Position numbers and translations under genes: made by a program | The notes under the pieces: model-generated | Told to the model about the DNA's origin: nothing | Seen by the model: only the letters and a program-made list of their open reading frames with translations | Databases searched by the model: none | NCBI GenBank assembly: GCA_018827585.1 | Contig: JAHJXP010000017.1 | Span: 1 to 22,877, forward strand | Direction: 5' to 3' | From: Pseudomonadota bacterium | GTDB taxonomy: Bacteria > Desulfobacterota > Syntrophia > Syntrophales > UBA5619 | Length of the DNA stretch: 22,877 nucleotides | In this document: piece by piece, positions 1 through 8,173 of the stretch | How the letters are laid out: each line of letters starts with the position of its first letter | Numbering within the stretch: position 1 is the first letter of the stretch

Positions 1-1
1 G

Positions 2-259
2 GACAAGGAGACGATTCTTGCATCGGTCCGGAAGACCGGGCGCCTGCTGGTGGCCGACGAAGACAACAAGACCTGCGGGTTCGGGGCCGAAATCGCAGCC
101 ATCGCGGCCGAAGAAACCATCGAGTACCTCAAGGCGCCGATCCTGCGGGCATGCTCCCCGGACACCCCGGTACCGTTTTCACCGCCCCTGGAGAAGCGTT
201 ACATCTTCGGCAAGGAGCAGTTGCTCAGTTCGATCAACCGCCTGATGGCCTACGCATAG
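2..259 (+). CDS. 2-oxoacid/acetoin dehydrogenase E1 component, beta subunit (C-terminal part)
   Basis: The window cuts this gene. The reading frame is open from base 2 and ends at the TAG at 257-259, leaving about 85 residues. The segment matches the transketolase C-terminal domain of thiamine-diphosphate E1 beta chains. It has the strand carrying 'GRLLVADED', then a 'GFGAEIAAIAAEE' helix, and the closing 'TPVPFSPPLEKRYIF' motif typical of PDH, acetoin and branched-chain E1 beta subunits. In the family, E1 alpha/beta decarboxylates a 2-oxo acid (or cleaves acetoin) and acylates the lipoyl group of E2. The E2 gene starts 10 bases downstream, so they share an operon. The alpha subunit should lie just upstream of the window. 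Which 2-oxo substrate is used cannot be told from this end. Confidence 0.88.
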   Translation, partial: DKETILASVRKTGRLLVADEDNKTCGFGAEIAAIAAEETIEYLKAPILRACSPDTPVPFSPPLEKRYIFGKEQLLSSINRLMAYA

Positions 260-269
260 AGGAGGTTCC

Positions 270-1607
270 GTGGCTACTGAAGTTGTCATCCCCATGCTCG
301 GCGTAACGGTCGAAAAGGGAAAAATCCTCGAGTGGCTCAAAAAAGAAGGGGACCCGGTCGAAAAAGGAGAGAGCATATTCGTGGTGGAGGCCGACAAGGT
401 GACCACCGAAGTGGAGGCGCCGGCCTCCGGGATCCTGGCCAGAATTCTGCTGGAGGCCGGCCGCGAGGTGCCGGTTCTCACGGTGGTCGGGATCATTACC
501 GCGCCGGGCGAGGTATTGCCGGACGATTACCGGGCCGACACTCCGGGAGAGCCGTCGCAGTTGGCGGCGGCCCCGGCGGCCGAGACCGCTCCGCCGGTTT
601 CAACGCCCGCTCCGGCCCCGGCGGAGCCCAAAGGACCGTTGCGGGCCGTGCCCGCGGCCCGTAAACAGGCCCGCGAGGCGGGCATCGCCCTGGAGAGCCT
701 CCGCGGGACCGGACCGGACGGGGTCATCTGTCTTGCGGATGTGGAAAGGGCCCTGGCCGCAGCTCCGGCCGGCCCCAAGGCCTCGCCCCTGGCACGGAAG
801 GCGGCAGAAGCCCTCTCGGTGCCGCTGGGGCAAGTCACCGGCACGGGAGTCCGGGGGAGGATCGTGCGCAGCGACGTGGGAACGGCGGCCCGGGCGGCAT
901 CGGCGCCGGGACTGGGCAAGACGATTTCCATGGGCGCCATGCGCCAGACCATCGCCCGGCGGATGGCCGAGAGCGCCTTTACTGCGCCCCACATCTATTT
1001 TTTCGCCGACGTAGGCATGGACGCGCTGCTCGACTACCGGCGCCGGATCCAGACGGACTTCGAGGCGCGGTTCGCCATTCGGCTTTCGGTCAACGACCTG
1101 CTGATCAAGGCCGTGGCGCTGAACATCCTGGATTTTCCGCTGCTCAATGCATCGATGAAGAATGCCGAAATCCATATCTGTCCCGAGGTTAACATCGGCC
1201 TGGCCGTGGCCCTGGACGACGGTCTGATCGTGCCCGCGGTGGCCGGCGCCGATACCGCCGGACTGGCCGACATCGCCCGGCAGCGCGCCGACCTGGTGGA
1301 TCGGGCGCGCCGCGGCCGCCTGACCATGGACGAGATTGAGCGCGGGACTTTTACCATCTCGAGCATGGCCCAGTACGACATCACCCACTTCACGGCCATT
1401 CTCAATCCGCCCCAGAGCGGCATCCTGTCCGTGGGAAGCGTCCGGGATGAACTCTACCTGGACGCCGGGACGGTCAAAAGCCGCAAGATCGTCACCCTGG
1501 GCCTGTCCGTGGACCACCGGATCGTCGACGGCAAGGTGGCCGCCGATTTTCTTCAGAACCTCAAGCGAAGGCTGGAAAATCCGCTGTTCACCTTCACCCG
1601 AGTGTAG
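270..1607 (+). CDS. Dihydrolipoamide acyltransferase (E2) with two E3-binding-like domains
   Basis: A 445-residue E2 core protein. It transfers the acyl group from E1 to CoA on a lipoyl arm. A GTG start is used, with GAGGAGG at 259-265. Domains in order: an N-terminal lipoyl domain (residues 1-75, lipoyl lysine K43 in 'EADKVTTEVEA'); a Pro/Ala-rich linker (about 95-120); a peripheral-subunit-binding-like segment at about 123-162; a second one at about 170-206 ('SPLARKAAEALSVPL...GTGVRGRIVRSDV'); and the catalytic acyltransferase domain from about 215 with the 'DHRIVDG' active site (H416, D420). One binding domain is usual, so the tandem pair is unusual. The first copy is the more divergent. 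It sits between E1 beta and E3 in the canonical order. The substrate could be acetoin, pyruvate or branched-chain 2-oxo acids. Confidence 0.93.
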   Translation: MATEVVIPMLGVTVEKGKILEWLKKEGDPVEKGESIFVVEADKVTTEVEAPASGILARILLEAGREVPVLTVVGIITAPGEVLPDDYRADTPGEPSQLAAAPAAETAPPVSTPAPAPAEPKGPLRAVPAARKQAREAGIALESLRGTGPDGVICLADVERALAAAPAGPKASPLARKAAEALSVPLGQVTGTGVRGRIVRSDVGTAARAASAPGLGKTISMGAMRQTIARRMAESAFTAPHIYFFADVGMDALLDYRRRIQTDFEARFAIRLSVNDLLIKAVALNILDFPLLNASMKNAEIHICPEVNIGLAVALDDGLIVPAVAGADTAGLADIARQRADLVDRARRGRLTMDEIERGTFTISSMAQYDITHFTAILNPPQSGILSVGSVRDELYLDAGTVKSRKIVTLGLSVDHRIVDGKVAADFLQNLKRRLENPLFTFTRV

Positions 1608-1624
1608 GGAAAAGAGGCACGATC

Positions 1625-3025
1625 ATGTACGATCTGACAATCATCGGCGGCGGACCCGGCGGGTACGTGGCCGCCATCCGGGGGGCCCAACAGGGATTCA
1701 AGGTGCTGCTGGCCGAAAAGGACGCCCTGGGCGGAACCTGCCTCAACCGCGGATGCATTCCGACCAAGAGCCTGGTTTACGACACCCGGCTGCTCCAGGC
1801 AGCCCGTTCGGCAGCCGTTCTGACCGGAAACGACCGGCTCGCCGTGGACCCGGCCAAGCTGCTGGCGCGCAAACGCCAGGTGGTCGGCGGGCTGGTCAAC
1901 GGCATCGAGTCCCTGATGAAAAGCCACGGCGTGGAAGTGTTCCGCGGCTTGGGGCATCTGGCCGGGGCCGGAAAGGTCGTGCTGCGCTCGGAAAGCGGCG
2001 AGACCCGGGAGGCGGACACCCGGAACGTTCTGCTGGCCACCGGATCCCGACCGGCGGTACCGCCCTTTATCGCCGTGGACGGCCGTCGGGTGCAGACCAC
2101 CGACGAGGCCCTGGACACCGAAGCGATTCCCGATGCGGTCACCATCATCGGCGGGGGGGTGATCGGTATCGAAATGGCCACCATCTATCTGAACCTGGGT
2201 TGCCGGGTGACGATCATCGAACTGCTCGAGGATATTCTGGCCACCGAGGACCGGGATGTGCGTGCGGTCGTGGGCCGCCTGCTCAAACAGCGCGGGGCGG
2301 TTCTGCACGTGCAGTCGCGGGTCGAGGCCGTCCACGTCACAGGGAACCGCACCGAGGTGGTCTTTGCCGACGCCCATGACCGTCGGCAGACCGCGGCCGG
2401 CGACCGGGTGCTGGTGGCAACCGGTCGGGCGCCGGTTCTGACCGGGATCGACGCTCCGGGGCTTGGCCTGGCCATGGATGGCCGGTTTGTGCGGGTCGAT
2501 TCCCATCTGCAAACCAACCTGACAGGCGTCTATGCCGTCGGGGACCTGGTGGGCGGCCTCATGCTGGCCCACAAGGCCTCGGCTGAGGCCGAGACCGCGG
2601 TGGAGCACATGGCCGGCGTGCACGGTCCGAGCGGCCCGCGCCCCATTCCGCGGTGCATCTGGGGCCCGACGGAAATCGGCGCCGTGGGCATGAGCGAGGA
2701 CGAAGCTCGCGCCGCCGGCCGGCCGGTCCGGGTGGGCCGGTTTCACCTGGCGGCCAGCGGGGCGGCCCAGACCATGGGACACCCGGTCGGCTTCGCCAAA
2801 GTCGTCGGGGATGCGGATACCGGCGAGGTGCTGGGGGTGCATATCGTGGGCGAACATGCCACCGAACTGGTCGGCCAGGCGGTGGCGGTCATGACCATGG
2901 AAGGGGTTGTGGAAGATCTGGCCCGGGCCGTCATGCCCCATCCGACACTGAGCGAGACCCTCATGGAAGCGGCTATGGACTGGAACGGGCTGGCCGTCCA
3001 CGCCCCGAAAAAGCCGAGGAGATAG
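1625..3025 (+). CDS. lpdA: Dihydrolipoamide dehydrogenase (E3)
   Basis: A 466-residue flavoprotein disulfide reductase of normal family length. It reoxidises the dihydrolipoyl group of E2 with FAD and NAD+. The FAD-binding Rossmann motif GGGPGGYVAA lies at residues 8-17. The redox-active disulfide is C39/C44 in 'GGTCLNRGCIPTKS'. The NAD-binding motif 'IIGGGVIGIEMA' is central, and the second FAD contact is 'GVYAVGDLV'. The C-terminal catalytic dyad is H439/E444 in 'HPTLSE'. The start ATG lies 17 bases after the E2 stop, and livH begins 5 bases after its own stop. The dehydrogenase genes and the transporter are therefore one transcription unit. A neighbouring E2 and this E3 point to a dedicated complex rather than a shared housekeeping E3. 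Confidence 0.95.
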   Translation: MYDLTIIGGGPGGYVAAIRGAQQGFKVLLAEKDALGGTCLNRGCIPTKSLVYDTRLLQAARSAAVLTGNDRLAVDPAKLLARKRQVVGGLVNGIESLMKSHGVEVFRGLGHLAGAGKVVLRSESGETREADTRNVLLATGSRPAVPPFIAVDGRRVQTTDEALDTEAIPDAVTIIGGGVIGIEMATIYLNLGCRVTIIELLEDILATEDRDVRAVVGRLLKQRGAVLHVQSRVEAVHVTGNRTEVVFADAHDRRQTAAGDRVLVATGRAPVLTGIDAPGLGLAMDGRFVRVDSHLQTNLTGVYAVGDLVGGLMLAHKASAEAETAVEHMAGVHGPSGPRPIPRCIWGPTEIGAVGMSEDEARAAGRPVRVGRFHLAASGAAQTMGHPVGFAKVVGDADTGEVLGVHIVGEHATELVGQAVAVMTMEGVVEDLARAVMPHPTLSETLMEAAMDWNGLAVHAPKKPRR

Positions 3026-3030
3026 GATCC

Positions 3031-3900
3031 ATGGAACTTCTATCGGTCATTCCCATTCAGTTTCTTCACGGCTTGGTCTACGGGATGCTGCTGTTTCTGG
3101 TGGCCTCGGGCCTGACCCTCATTTTTGGAATGATGGGGGTGCTCAATTTTGCCCACGGCGCCCTTTACATGCTCGGGGCCTATTTTTCCTACAGCATCCT
3201 GCGCTGGACCGGGCAGTTCTGGCTGAGCATGATCGTGGCCCCCGTGCTGGTGGGCGCCATGGGCATCCTGATCGAACGGTTCCTGCTGCGCAAGGTGCAC
3301 CGGTTCGGCCACGCCCACGAACTGCTGCTCACCTTCGGACTGGCCTACATCATCGAGGAACTGGTCAAGTGGATCTGGGGCAATCAACCGCTGCACGTGG
3401 AAATCCCGGCGATGCTCTCCGGTTCGATCCAGTTTCTGGACATCACCTATCCCACCTATCGGCTGTTCATCCTGTTGATCTCTGTGGCCGTGTTCACTGT
3501 ACTCTTTCTGATCCTTTACAAAACCCGGGCCGGGATCATCGTCACGGCCGCCGTCACCCGGTCCGAGATGGTCAACGCCCTGGGAATCAACGTGCCGCTG
3601 GTCTTCATGCTCCTGTTCGGCGTGGGCGGCGCCCTGGCCGGCTTGGCCGGGGTGATCGGCGGGCCCTACCTGATCACCAATCCGGGCATGGCCGCCACCA
3701 TCATCATCGACCTGTTCGTGGTCATTGTCGTGGGCGGGATGGGATCGCTGCAAGGCGCCCTGCTGGCCTCGTTTCTGATCGGAGAACTCCAGTCGTTCGG
3801 CATCCTGCTGGTGCCCCAGATGGCCGTCGCGCTGGAGTTTCTGCTCATGGCCGTGGTGCTCATCGTCAAACCCGAAGGACTGCTGGGAGATAAAGCCTGA
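3031..3900 (+). CDS. livH: HAAT/branched-chain amino acid-type ABC transporter permease (LivH family)
   Basis: A 289-residue integral membrane permease. In the family, LivH pairs with LivM to form the channel of an ABC importer. Diagnostic features are the 'GLTLIFGMMGVLNFAHGA' signature near residues 28-45 and about eight hydrophobic segments. The C-terminal region has 'FVVIVVGGMGSLQGALLAS' and ends 'PEGLLGDKA'. I chose the ATG at 3031 because it is preceded by GAGGAGA, five bases after the lpdA stop. A longer in-frame extension would overlap lpdA. The stop overlaps the livM start (TGATG). Family membership is clear. Leucine itself is not implied, because this family also carries amides, urea, aromatic acids and other small organics. 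Confidence 0.93.
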   Translation: MELLSVIPIQFLHGLVYGMLLFLVASGLTLIFGMMGVLNFAHGALYMLGAYFSYSILRWTGQFWLSMIVAPVLVGAMGILIERFLLRKVHRFGHAHELLLTFGLAYIIEELVKWIWGNQPLHVEIPAMLSGSIQFLDITYPTYRLFILLISVAVFTVLFLILYKTRAGIIVTAAVTRSEMVNALGINVPLVFMLLFGVGGALAGLAGVIGGPYLITNPGMAATIIIDLFVVIVVGGMGSLQGALLASFLIGELQSFGILLVPQMAVALEFLLMAVVLIVKPEGLLGDKA

Positions 3901-4874
3901 TGCGCGGGTCCCGTTTCGGATGGATAAGGATCGCTTTGGTCATCCTGGTGCTGCTGGTGCTGCCGAAGCTCATTTCCGAGTATCGGTTGAACCTGGTGAT
4001 CACCATGATGATCTATTCGATCTTTGCCTTGAGCTACAATCTGCTCTTCGGACAGGGGGGGCTGCTCTCCTTCGGCCACGCGGCCTATTTCGGCTTCGGG
4101 GCTTACGCCACCGTGATCCTGGTCAAACAACTCGCCATGCCCCTGCCGCTGGGGATCCTGCTGGGAGGTCTGGCCGGGGCCTTTCTGGGACTGGCCTTCG
4201 GTGTGTTCGTGGTGCGCATGCGCGGGGTTCCCTTCGCGCTGCTCACCCTAGCCTTCAACCAGCTGATTTACGTGACCGCCGAGAAATGGCGGGCGGTCAC
4301 CGGTGGAGAGGACGGGATCGCCTTCATACGGCCCAACCTGAATCTGGGCGGATGGGAAATCGATCTGTGGGGGACCCTCAACTGGTACTACTTCGTTCTG
4401 CTGGTGACCTTGATCTGCGTCGGCTGCCTCTGGTACCTGACCCTGACCCCCCTGGGCCGCCTGAACCTGTGCATGCGTGAAAACGAGGATCGGGCCCGCT
4501 TCATCGGGTACAACACCTACGCCAGCCGGCTGATCATCTATATCCTGTCGGGTTTTTTCGCGGGGGTCGCCGGCGGGCTGGCCGCCGCTTTCCAGGAATT
4601 CGTCACCACCACCTTCATCAATTTAGACAAGGCCACCGACGTGCTCATGATGACCTTTATCGGCGGGGGGGGAACCTTCTTCGGCCCGGTGATCGGCAGC
4701 TGCGCCCTGATCCTGATAAACGACCTGCTCAGCACCTGGATGGAGCGTTGGGCCATCGTCCAGGGGCTGCTGTTCATCCTGCTGGTGCTTTACGCCCCCA
4801 ACGGGTTGTCGGGGCTCTACCGGAGCATCCGGGAGCGCTGGGCCAAACAGAAGACGGGAGCAACGCAGCCATGA
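3900..4874 (+). CDS. livM: HAAT-type ABC transporter permease (LivM family)
   Basis: A 324-residue permease and the second channel subunit. It has multiple hydrophobic helices and the LivM hallmark 'YNLLFGQGGLLSFGHAAYFGFGAYA' early in the protein (quoted here as a motif; key residues are GQ, G-LSFGHAA and GAY). The coupling region is 'MRENEDRARFIGYNTY', followed by 'FIGGGGTFFGPVIGS'. The start ATG shares a base with the livH stop. The end overlaps the livG start by four bases (ATGA). Such overlaps imply translational coupling and fixed subunit stoichiometry. The C-terminus is short and basic. Nothing looks truncated. Confidence 0.93.
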   Translation: MRGSRFGWIRIALVILVLLVLPKLISEYRLNLVITMMIYSIFALSYNLLFGQGGLLSFGHAAYFGFGAYATVILVKQLAMPLPLGILLGGLAGAFLGLAFGVFVVRMRGVPFALLTLAFNQLIYVTAEKWRAVTGGEDGIAFIRPNLNLGGWEIDLWGTLNWYYFVLLVTLICVGCLWYLTLTPLGRLNLCMRENEDRARFIGYNTYASRLIIYILSGFFAGVAGGLAAAFQEFVTTTFINLDKATDVLMMTFIGGGGTFFGPVIGSCALILINDLLSTWMERWAIVQGLLFILLVLYAPNGLSGLYRSIRERWAKQKTGATQP

Positions 4875-5632
4875 GCACAGCGGGTGTTCTGCTCGACATT
4901 CAGGGGCTGTTCAAGGATTTCCGGGGGGTGGAGGTGATCAAGGACTTGACCCTCTGCGTTCGAGAGGGCGAACGGCATGCCATCATCGGACCCAATGGAG
5001 CGGGGAAGACCACCTTGTTCAACCTGATCACCGGCCGCTACACGCCGAGCCGGGGATCCATCCTCTTCAAGGGCCGGCGCATCTCCGGAATGGCGCCCCA
5101 TCGGATCAACCGGATGGGCGTTTCCCGGTCGTTCCAGATCACCAATATTTTTCCCGGCCTGAGCGTGTTCGAAAACATCCGTTCGGCCATCCTGTCCAAG
5201 AAGGGGATCCGCTGGTCCTTCAGCCGCCGGGTGAGCCGGATGGCGGAGGTCAACCGGGAAACCCTCGAGATCCTGGCATTGATCGGACTCGACGCGCAGC
5301 GCCATCTGCTGGCCGGTTCCCTCGACTACGGGGCCCAACGGGCCATGGAAATCGGCATTTCCATGGCCACCGACCCGGAACTGATCATGCTCGACGAACC
5401 CACCGCGGGCATGTCCATCGAGGAAACCCGGGGCATCGTCTCCCTGGTGGACCGGACCACCCGGGGAAAGGCTCTGATGATCATTGAGCACGACATGGAC
5501 GTGGTCTTCTCCCTGGCCGACACCATAACGGTCATCCACTACGGAACCGTGCTGGCGTCCGGCCCCCCGGACGCCATCCGCAACGATACCAGGGTCCAGG
5601 AGGCATATCTGGGCGAGGGCAAGCCATGCTAG
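4871..5632 (+). CDS. livG: HAAT-type ABC transporter ATP-binding protein (LivG family)
   Basis: A 253-residue ATPase that drives import through the LivH/LivM channel. Walker A is GPNGAGKTT at 40-48, the Q-loop is Q89 in 'SFQITNIF', Walker B is LIMLDEP at 171-177 and the switch histidine is H207. The signature loop reads SLDYGAQR (150-157), a variant of the LSYGQQR typical of LivG and different from LSGGQ. The C-terminal extension with 'VLASGPPDAIRNDTRVQEAYLG' is also LivG-like. ATG at 4871 overlaps the livM stop. A much earlier in-frame ATG at 4748 would lie inside livM and is not needed. The livF ATG starts inside the last codons. Confidence 0.93.
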   Translation: MSTAGVLLDIQGLFKDFRGVEVIKDLTLCVREGERHAIIGPNGAGKTTLFNLITGRYTPSRGSILFKGRRISGMAPHRINRMGVSRSFQITNIFPGLSVFENIRSAILSKKGIRWSFSRRVSRMAEVNRETLEILALIGLDAQRHLLAGSLDYGAQRAMEIGISMATDPELIMLDEPTAGMSIEETRGIVSLVDRTTRGKALMIIEHDMDVVFSLADTITVIHYGTVLASGPPDAIRNDTRVQEAYLGEGKPC

Positions 5633-6339
5633 AACTGAACGGCGTCAACACCTACTACGGCAACAGCCACGTGCTTCACGACGTGTCGCTCCGGCTCGAA
5701 GCCGGGGAGACCGTGGCGCTGCTGGGCCGAAACGGGGTCGGCAAGACCACCACCATGCGTACGATCATGGGCTTGACTCCGGCCCGGCGGGGACAGATCC
5801 GCTTCAAGGGAACGGACATCGTCCGCTGGAAACCTTACCAGGTCGCCCGGGCCGGCATCGGTTTCGTTCCCGAGGAGCGGTGGATATTTCCCTCGCTGAC
5901 CGTTCATCAGAACCTGCTGATCGGGCTCAAGAGCGAGGCCGATGCCCACACCCAAGGGCCCGGGCTCTGGACCCTGGAGCGGTGCTACGAGGCGTTTCCG
6001 CTCCTCAAGAAGCGACAGCACGCCAAGGGGCGGACCCTGTCCGGGGGCGAGCAGCAGATGCTCGCCATCGCCCGGACGCTGGTGGGAAACCCGGAGCTGA
6101 TCCTCATCGACGAGCCCACCGAAGGTCTGGCCCCCAAGATCGTCGACATGGTGGCCGGGATCATTCGGGACATCGGCCGCCAGGGCATGACCGTGCTGCT
6201 GGTGGAGCAGAAGCTTTCCATCGTCATGGAACTGGCCGAGCGGATCTACGTCATCAGCAAGGGGATGATCCAGTGGCACGGCACCCCCGGCGAACTGCGC
6301 AACAACGAGGCCATTCGCAAATCCTATCTGGAGGTCTGA
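5626..6339 (+). CDS. livF: HAAT-type ABC transporter ATP-binding protein (LivF family)
   Basis: A 237-residue ATPase and the heterodimer partner of the LivG protein. Walker A is GRNGVGKTT (34-42), the signature is LSGGEQQ (138-144) and Walker B is LILIDEP (158-164). Q195 in 'LLVEQK' sits at the switch position where most ABC ATPases have histidine, which is typical of LivF. It overlaps the end of livG by seven bases. The length and the ending 'NNEAIRKSYLEV' are standard. The binding-protein gene follows after about 75 bases. Confidence 0.94.
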   Translation: MLELNGVNTYYGNSHVLHDVSLRLEAGETVALLGRNGVGKTTTMRTIMGLTPARRGQIRFKGTDIVRWKPYQVARAGIGFVPEERWIFPSLTVHQNLLIGLKSEADAHTQGPGLWTLERCYEAFPLLKKRQHAKGRTLSGGEQQMLAIARTLVGNPELILIDEPTEGLAPKIVDMVAGIIRDIGRQGMTVLLVEQKLSIVMELAERIYVISKGMIQWHGTPGELRNNEAIRKSYLEV

Positions 6340-6414
6340 CCCGGGGCGCCACCCCATCGGAAGGTGAAGCCGGGCAGCGATACAAAACCATGCAACAGTA
6401 GAAGGGAGGAAATG

Positions 6415-7629
6415 ATGAAACGAACGATATTTGGCGGCATTGTTGGCATGATGGGCATTTGTCTTCTTCTGGGCACCGTGGTCTGGAGCGCGGATACGGT
6501 CAATTTCGGGGTCTGCGAGATTCGCTCCGGCGCGTTCAAGGACAATGGGGACCGGACCATCTGGGGCATCGAGGCCGCGGTGAACGAGGCCAACAGCAAG
6601 GGCGGCCTGCTCGGAAAGAAGATCGAGCTGGTGATCGAGGACAACCAGGGCAAGGGCGAGATCGGCGTCCAGAAGGCCAAGAAACTGGTGATGCAGGACA
6701 ACTGCGTGGTGGTGATCCAGGGATCCTCCAGCGGCGTGGGCGGGGCCATCGGCCAGGCCATGCCCCGGCTCAAGCGGATCTATCTGGACACCAACGCCGA
6801 GGCCATGGACATCACCGGGAAAAATTTCAACCCCTATGTCTTCCGTACGTGCCTGAACGCCGGCATGCACGTCAAGGCCCTGGCCCACTATTTCGGCAAG
6901 AAGACCCAGTACCGCAAGGTGTTTCTGATCAACCAGGATTACTCCTGGGGCTACGACGTGGCCAAATACTATGAAGCGGCCATCAAACAGTTCGCCCCGA
7001 ACACCCAGGTCGTGGGCAAGGAATTCCACCAGGTCTTCAACAAGGACTTTGCTCCCTACGTGAGCAAGATCACCGCATCGGGCGCCGACTACGTGATCAG
7101 CGGCAACTGGGGTACCGACTTGACCCAGCTCGTCGTCCAGAGCCGCAAACTGGGCATGAAGATTCCCATCGGCGCCACCTTCCTGGACGACGACGGGGTG
7201 ATGAACATCGCCCGGGAAGCGGCCGAAGGGTGCATCCAGGCCAACATGTACATCCTGGGCATCGATTCGGACAAGGCCCGCGCCTTCGAGGACACGTTCC
7301 ACAAATACTCCGGCGGCAAGTGGCCCTCATTCGTGATCATGGAGGCCTACATCGGCACCAAGATGTTCATCGAGGCGGTCCGAAAGGCCGGCTCCTTCGA
7401 CACCGATAAAATCATCAAGGCCTTCGAGGGCATGACCTGGGACGGGCCCATCGGACCGATCACCATGCGGCCCGAGGATCACCAGGCCCAGATGCCGGCG
7501 GTCATCGCCGAATATGCGTCCAAGACCAAGTACTATGATTTCCCCTACCTCAAGCCGATCATGACCATCCCGGCCAGCGAGATTTCCGTGAGCCTGGAGG
7601 AGAGCGGCTGGAAGCCTTACAAGGAATAG
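6415..7629 (+). CDS. Periplasmic substrate-binding protein of the first HAAT transporter (Peripla_BP_6 type)
   Basis: A 404-residue secreted receptor that delivers substrate to the upstream LivHMGF system. The N-terminus is a signal peptide: MKRT, then a hydrophobic stretch, then a likely cleavage after 'VVWSA'. The mature part starts 'DTVNFGVCEIRSG', the first beta strand of type I periplasmic binding folds. Later segments 'VIQGSSSGVGGA', 'VFLINQDYSWGYDVAK' and 'DYVISGNWGTDL' follow the LivK/AmiC-like pattern. Two ATGs are adjacent (6412 and 6415). GGGAGGA at 6404-6410 fits the second better, so 6415 is chosen. The cluster order with the receptor last differs from the second transporter, where it is first. 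The ligand cannot be assigned. The sequence is only distantly like LivK. Confidence 0.92.
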   Translation: MKRTIFGGIVGMMGICLLLGTVVWSADTVNFGVCEIRSGAFKDNGDRTIWGIEAAVNEANSKGGLLGKKIELVIEDNQGKGEIGVQKAKKLVMQDNCVVVIQGSSSGVGGAIGQAMPRLKRIYLDTNAEAMDITGKNFNPYVFRTCLNAGMHVKALAHYFGKKTQYRKVFLINQDYSWGYDVAKYYEAAIKQFAPNTQVVGKEFHQVFNKDFAPYVSKITASGADYVISGNWGTDLTQLVVQSRKLGMKIPIGATFLDDDGVMNIAREAAEGCIQANMYILGIDSDKARAFEDTFHKYSGGKWPSFVIMEAYIGTKMFIEAVRKAGSFDTDKIIKAFEGMTWDGPIGPITMRPEDHQAQMPAVIAEYASKTKYYDFPYLKPIMTIPASEISVSLEESGWKPYKE

Positions 7630-7635
7630 TGCGAT

Positions 7636-7677
7636 CCCCGATCCGGATTCCGCCGGAAGGCGGAATCCGGATCGGGG
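7636..7677 (+). promoter_or_regulatory. Long perfect hairpin directly after the binding-protein gene
   Basis: A perfect 19-bp inverted repeat (arms 7636-7654 and 7659-7677) with a GGAA loop starts six bases after the stop codon. It has no T-tract, so it is not a typical intrinsic terminator. RNA structures in this position commonly protect the binding-protein message from 3' decay or partly reduce read-through. That role is inferred. Confidence 0.8.
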
Positions 7678-7728
7678 GGCGCCTTCCCGCTTTCGACGAA
7701 ACGGAGATCCGTCGCAAGGAGCCATCCC

Positions 7729-8167
7729 ATGGACGCTACCTGGCACCACGTTGCCATATCGGTCAGAGAAATGGAGCCGGCGGTCCGGTTTTACCGGGAT
7801 CTGCTGGGGTTTACCGTCGACTGGGACATGGACCACCGCGGCGGCGAGGGGTTTTCCGCGGTGGTGGACATGCCCAGCGCCGCGGCGCACATGGTCATGC
7901 TCAAGGGATACGGGATGCGTATCGAGCTGTTTCACTACTACCAACCCCAAGGGGCCGATGCCCCCCCCCCTGCGCCAGTGCGACTTCGGGCTGACCCATT
8001 TCGCTCTGCAGGTGCAGGGGATCCACGACATCTACCAGCGGCTGGCCGCCGCCGGGGTGCGCTTCAACTGCCCGCCTCAGAACCTGAGGCCCGGCGTCTG
8101 GGCCACATACCTGAAGGATCCCGAGGGCAACACGGTCGAACTGGTGCAATACGATAAGCAGGGGTGA
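7729..8167 (+). pseudogene. VOC (glyoxalase/bleomycin-resistance fold) protein, frame broken at a C10 run
   Basis: The N-terminal half reads in one frame ('ATWHHVAISVREMEPAVRFYRDLLGF ...', key pieces only) and the C-terminal half in the next ('GLTHFALQVQGIHDIYQRL ... DPEGNTVELVQY'). The switch falls at ten consecutive C residues (7961-7970). Nine Cs would give one 145-residue protein with the expected paired beta-alpha-beta-beta-beta modules and metal ligands H7, E66, H90 and E137. AAGGAG lies seven bases before the ATG. The family includes glyoxalase I, methylmalonyl-CoA epimerase and extradiol-like enzymes, and the reaction here is unknown. An SDR gene follows six bases after the stop. The break could be a sequencing or assembly error, a recent mutation or a phase-variable tract. 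Confidence 0.85.
7961..7970 (+). repeat. Homopolymer C10 tract inside the VOC gene
   Basis: Ten consecutive C bases at the exact point where the coding frame shifts by one. Loss of one C restores the full-length protein. Poly-C tracts of this length are prone to slippage in replication and to base-calling error. Confidence 0.95.
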
Positions 8168-8173
8168 ACACCG

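Noticed and set aside
600..1517. A 305-codon minus-strand frame opposite the E2 gene
   Set aside because: Antisense shadow of a well-supported gene, with no motif and no ribosome site.
1553..3001. A 482-codon open frame on the minus strand opposite the E3 gene
   Set aside because: It is a high-GC shadow. Its composition is rich in H, G, P and Q, it has no recognisable motif, and the plus strand there encodes a perfect dihydrolipoamide dehydrogenase.
2653..3030. N-terminal extension of the first LivH into the E3 gene
   Set aside because: The extension is arginine/glycine-rich out-of-frame E3 sequence. ATG 3031 with GAGGAGA gives a normal LivH length.
5629..7302. A 557-codon minus-strand open frame across livF and the binding-protein gene
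   Set aside because: It spans two genuine plus-strand genes and the gap between them, has no family signature, and follows the third-position GC bias of the real genes.
7636..7677. Classical intrinsic terminator after the first binding-protein gene
   Set aside because: The stem is strong but is followed by GGCGCC rather than a T-run, so a Rho-independent terminator is not supported.
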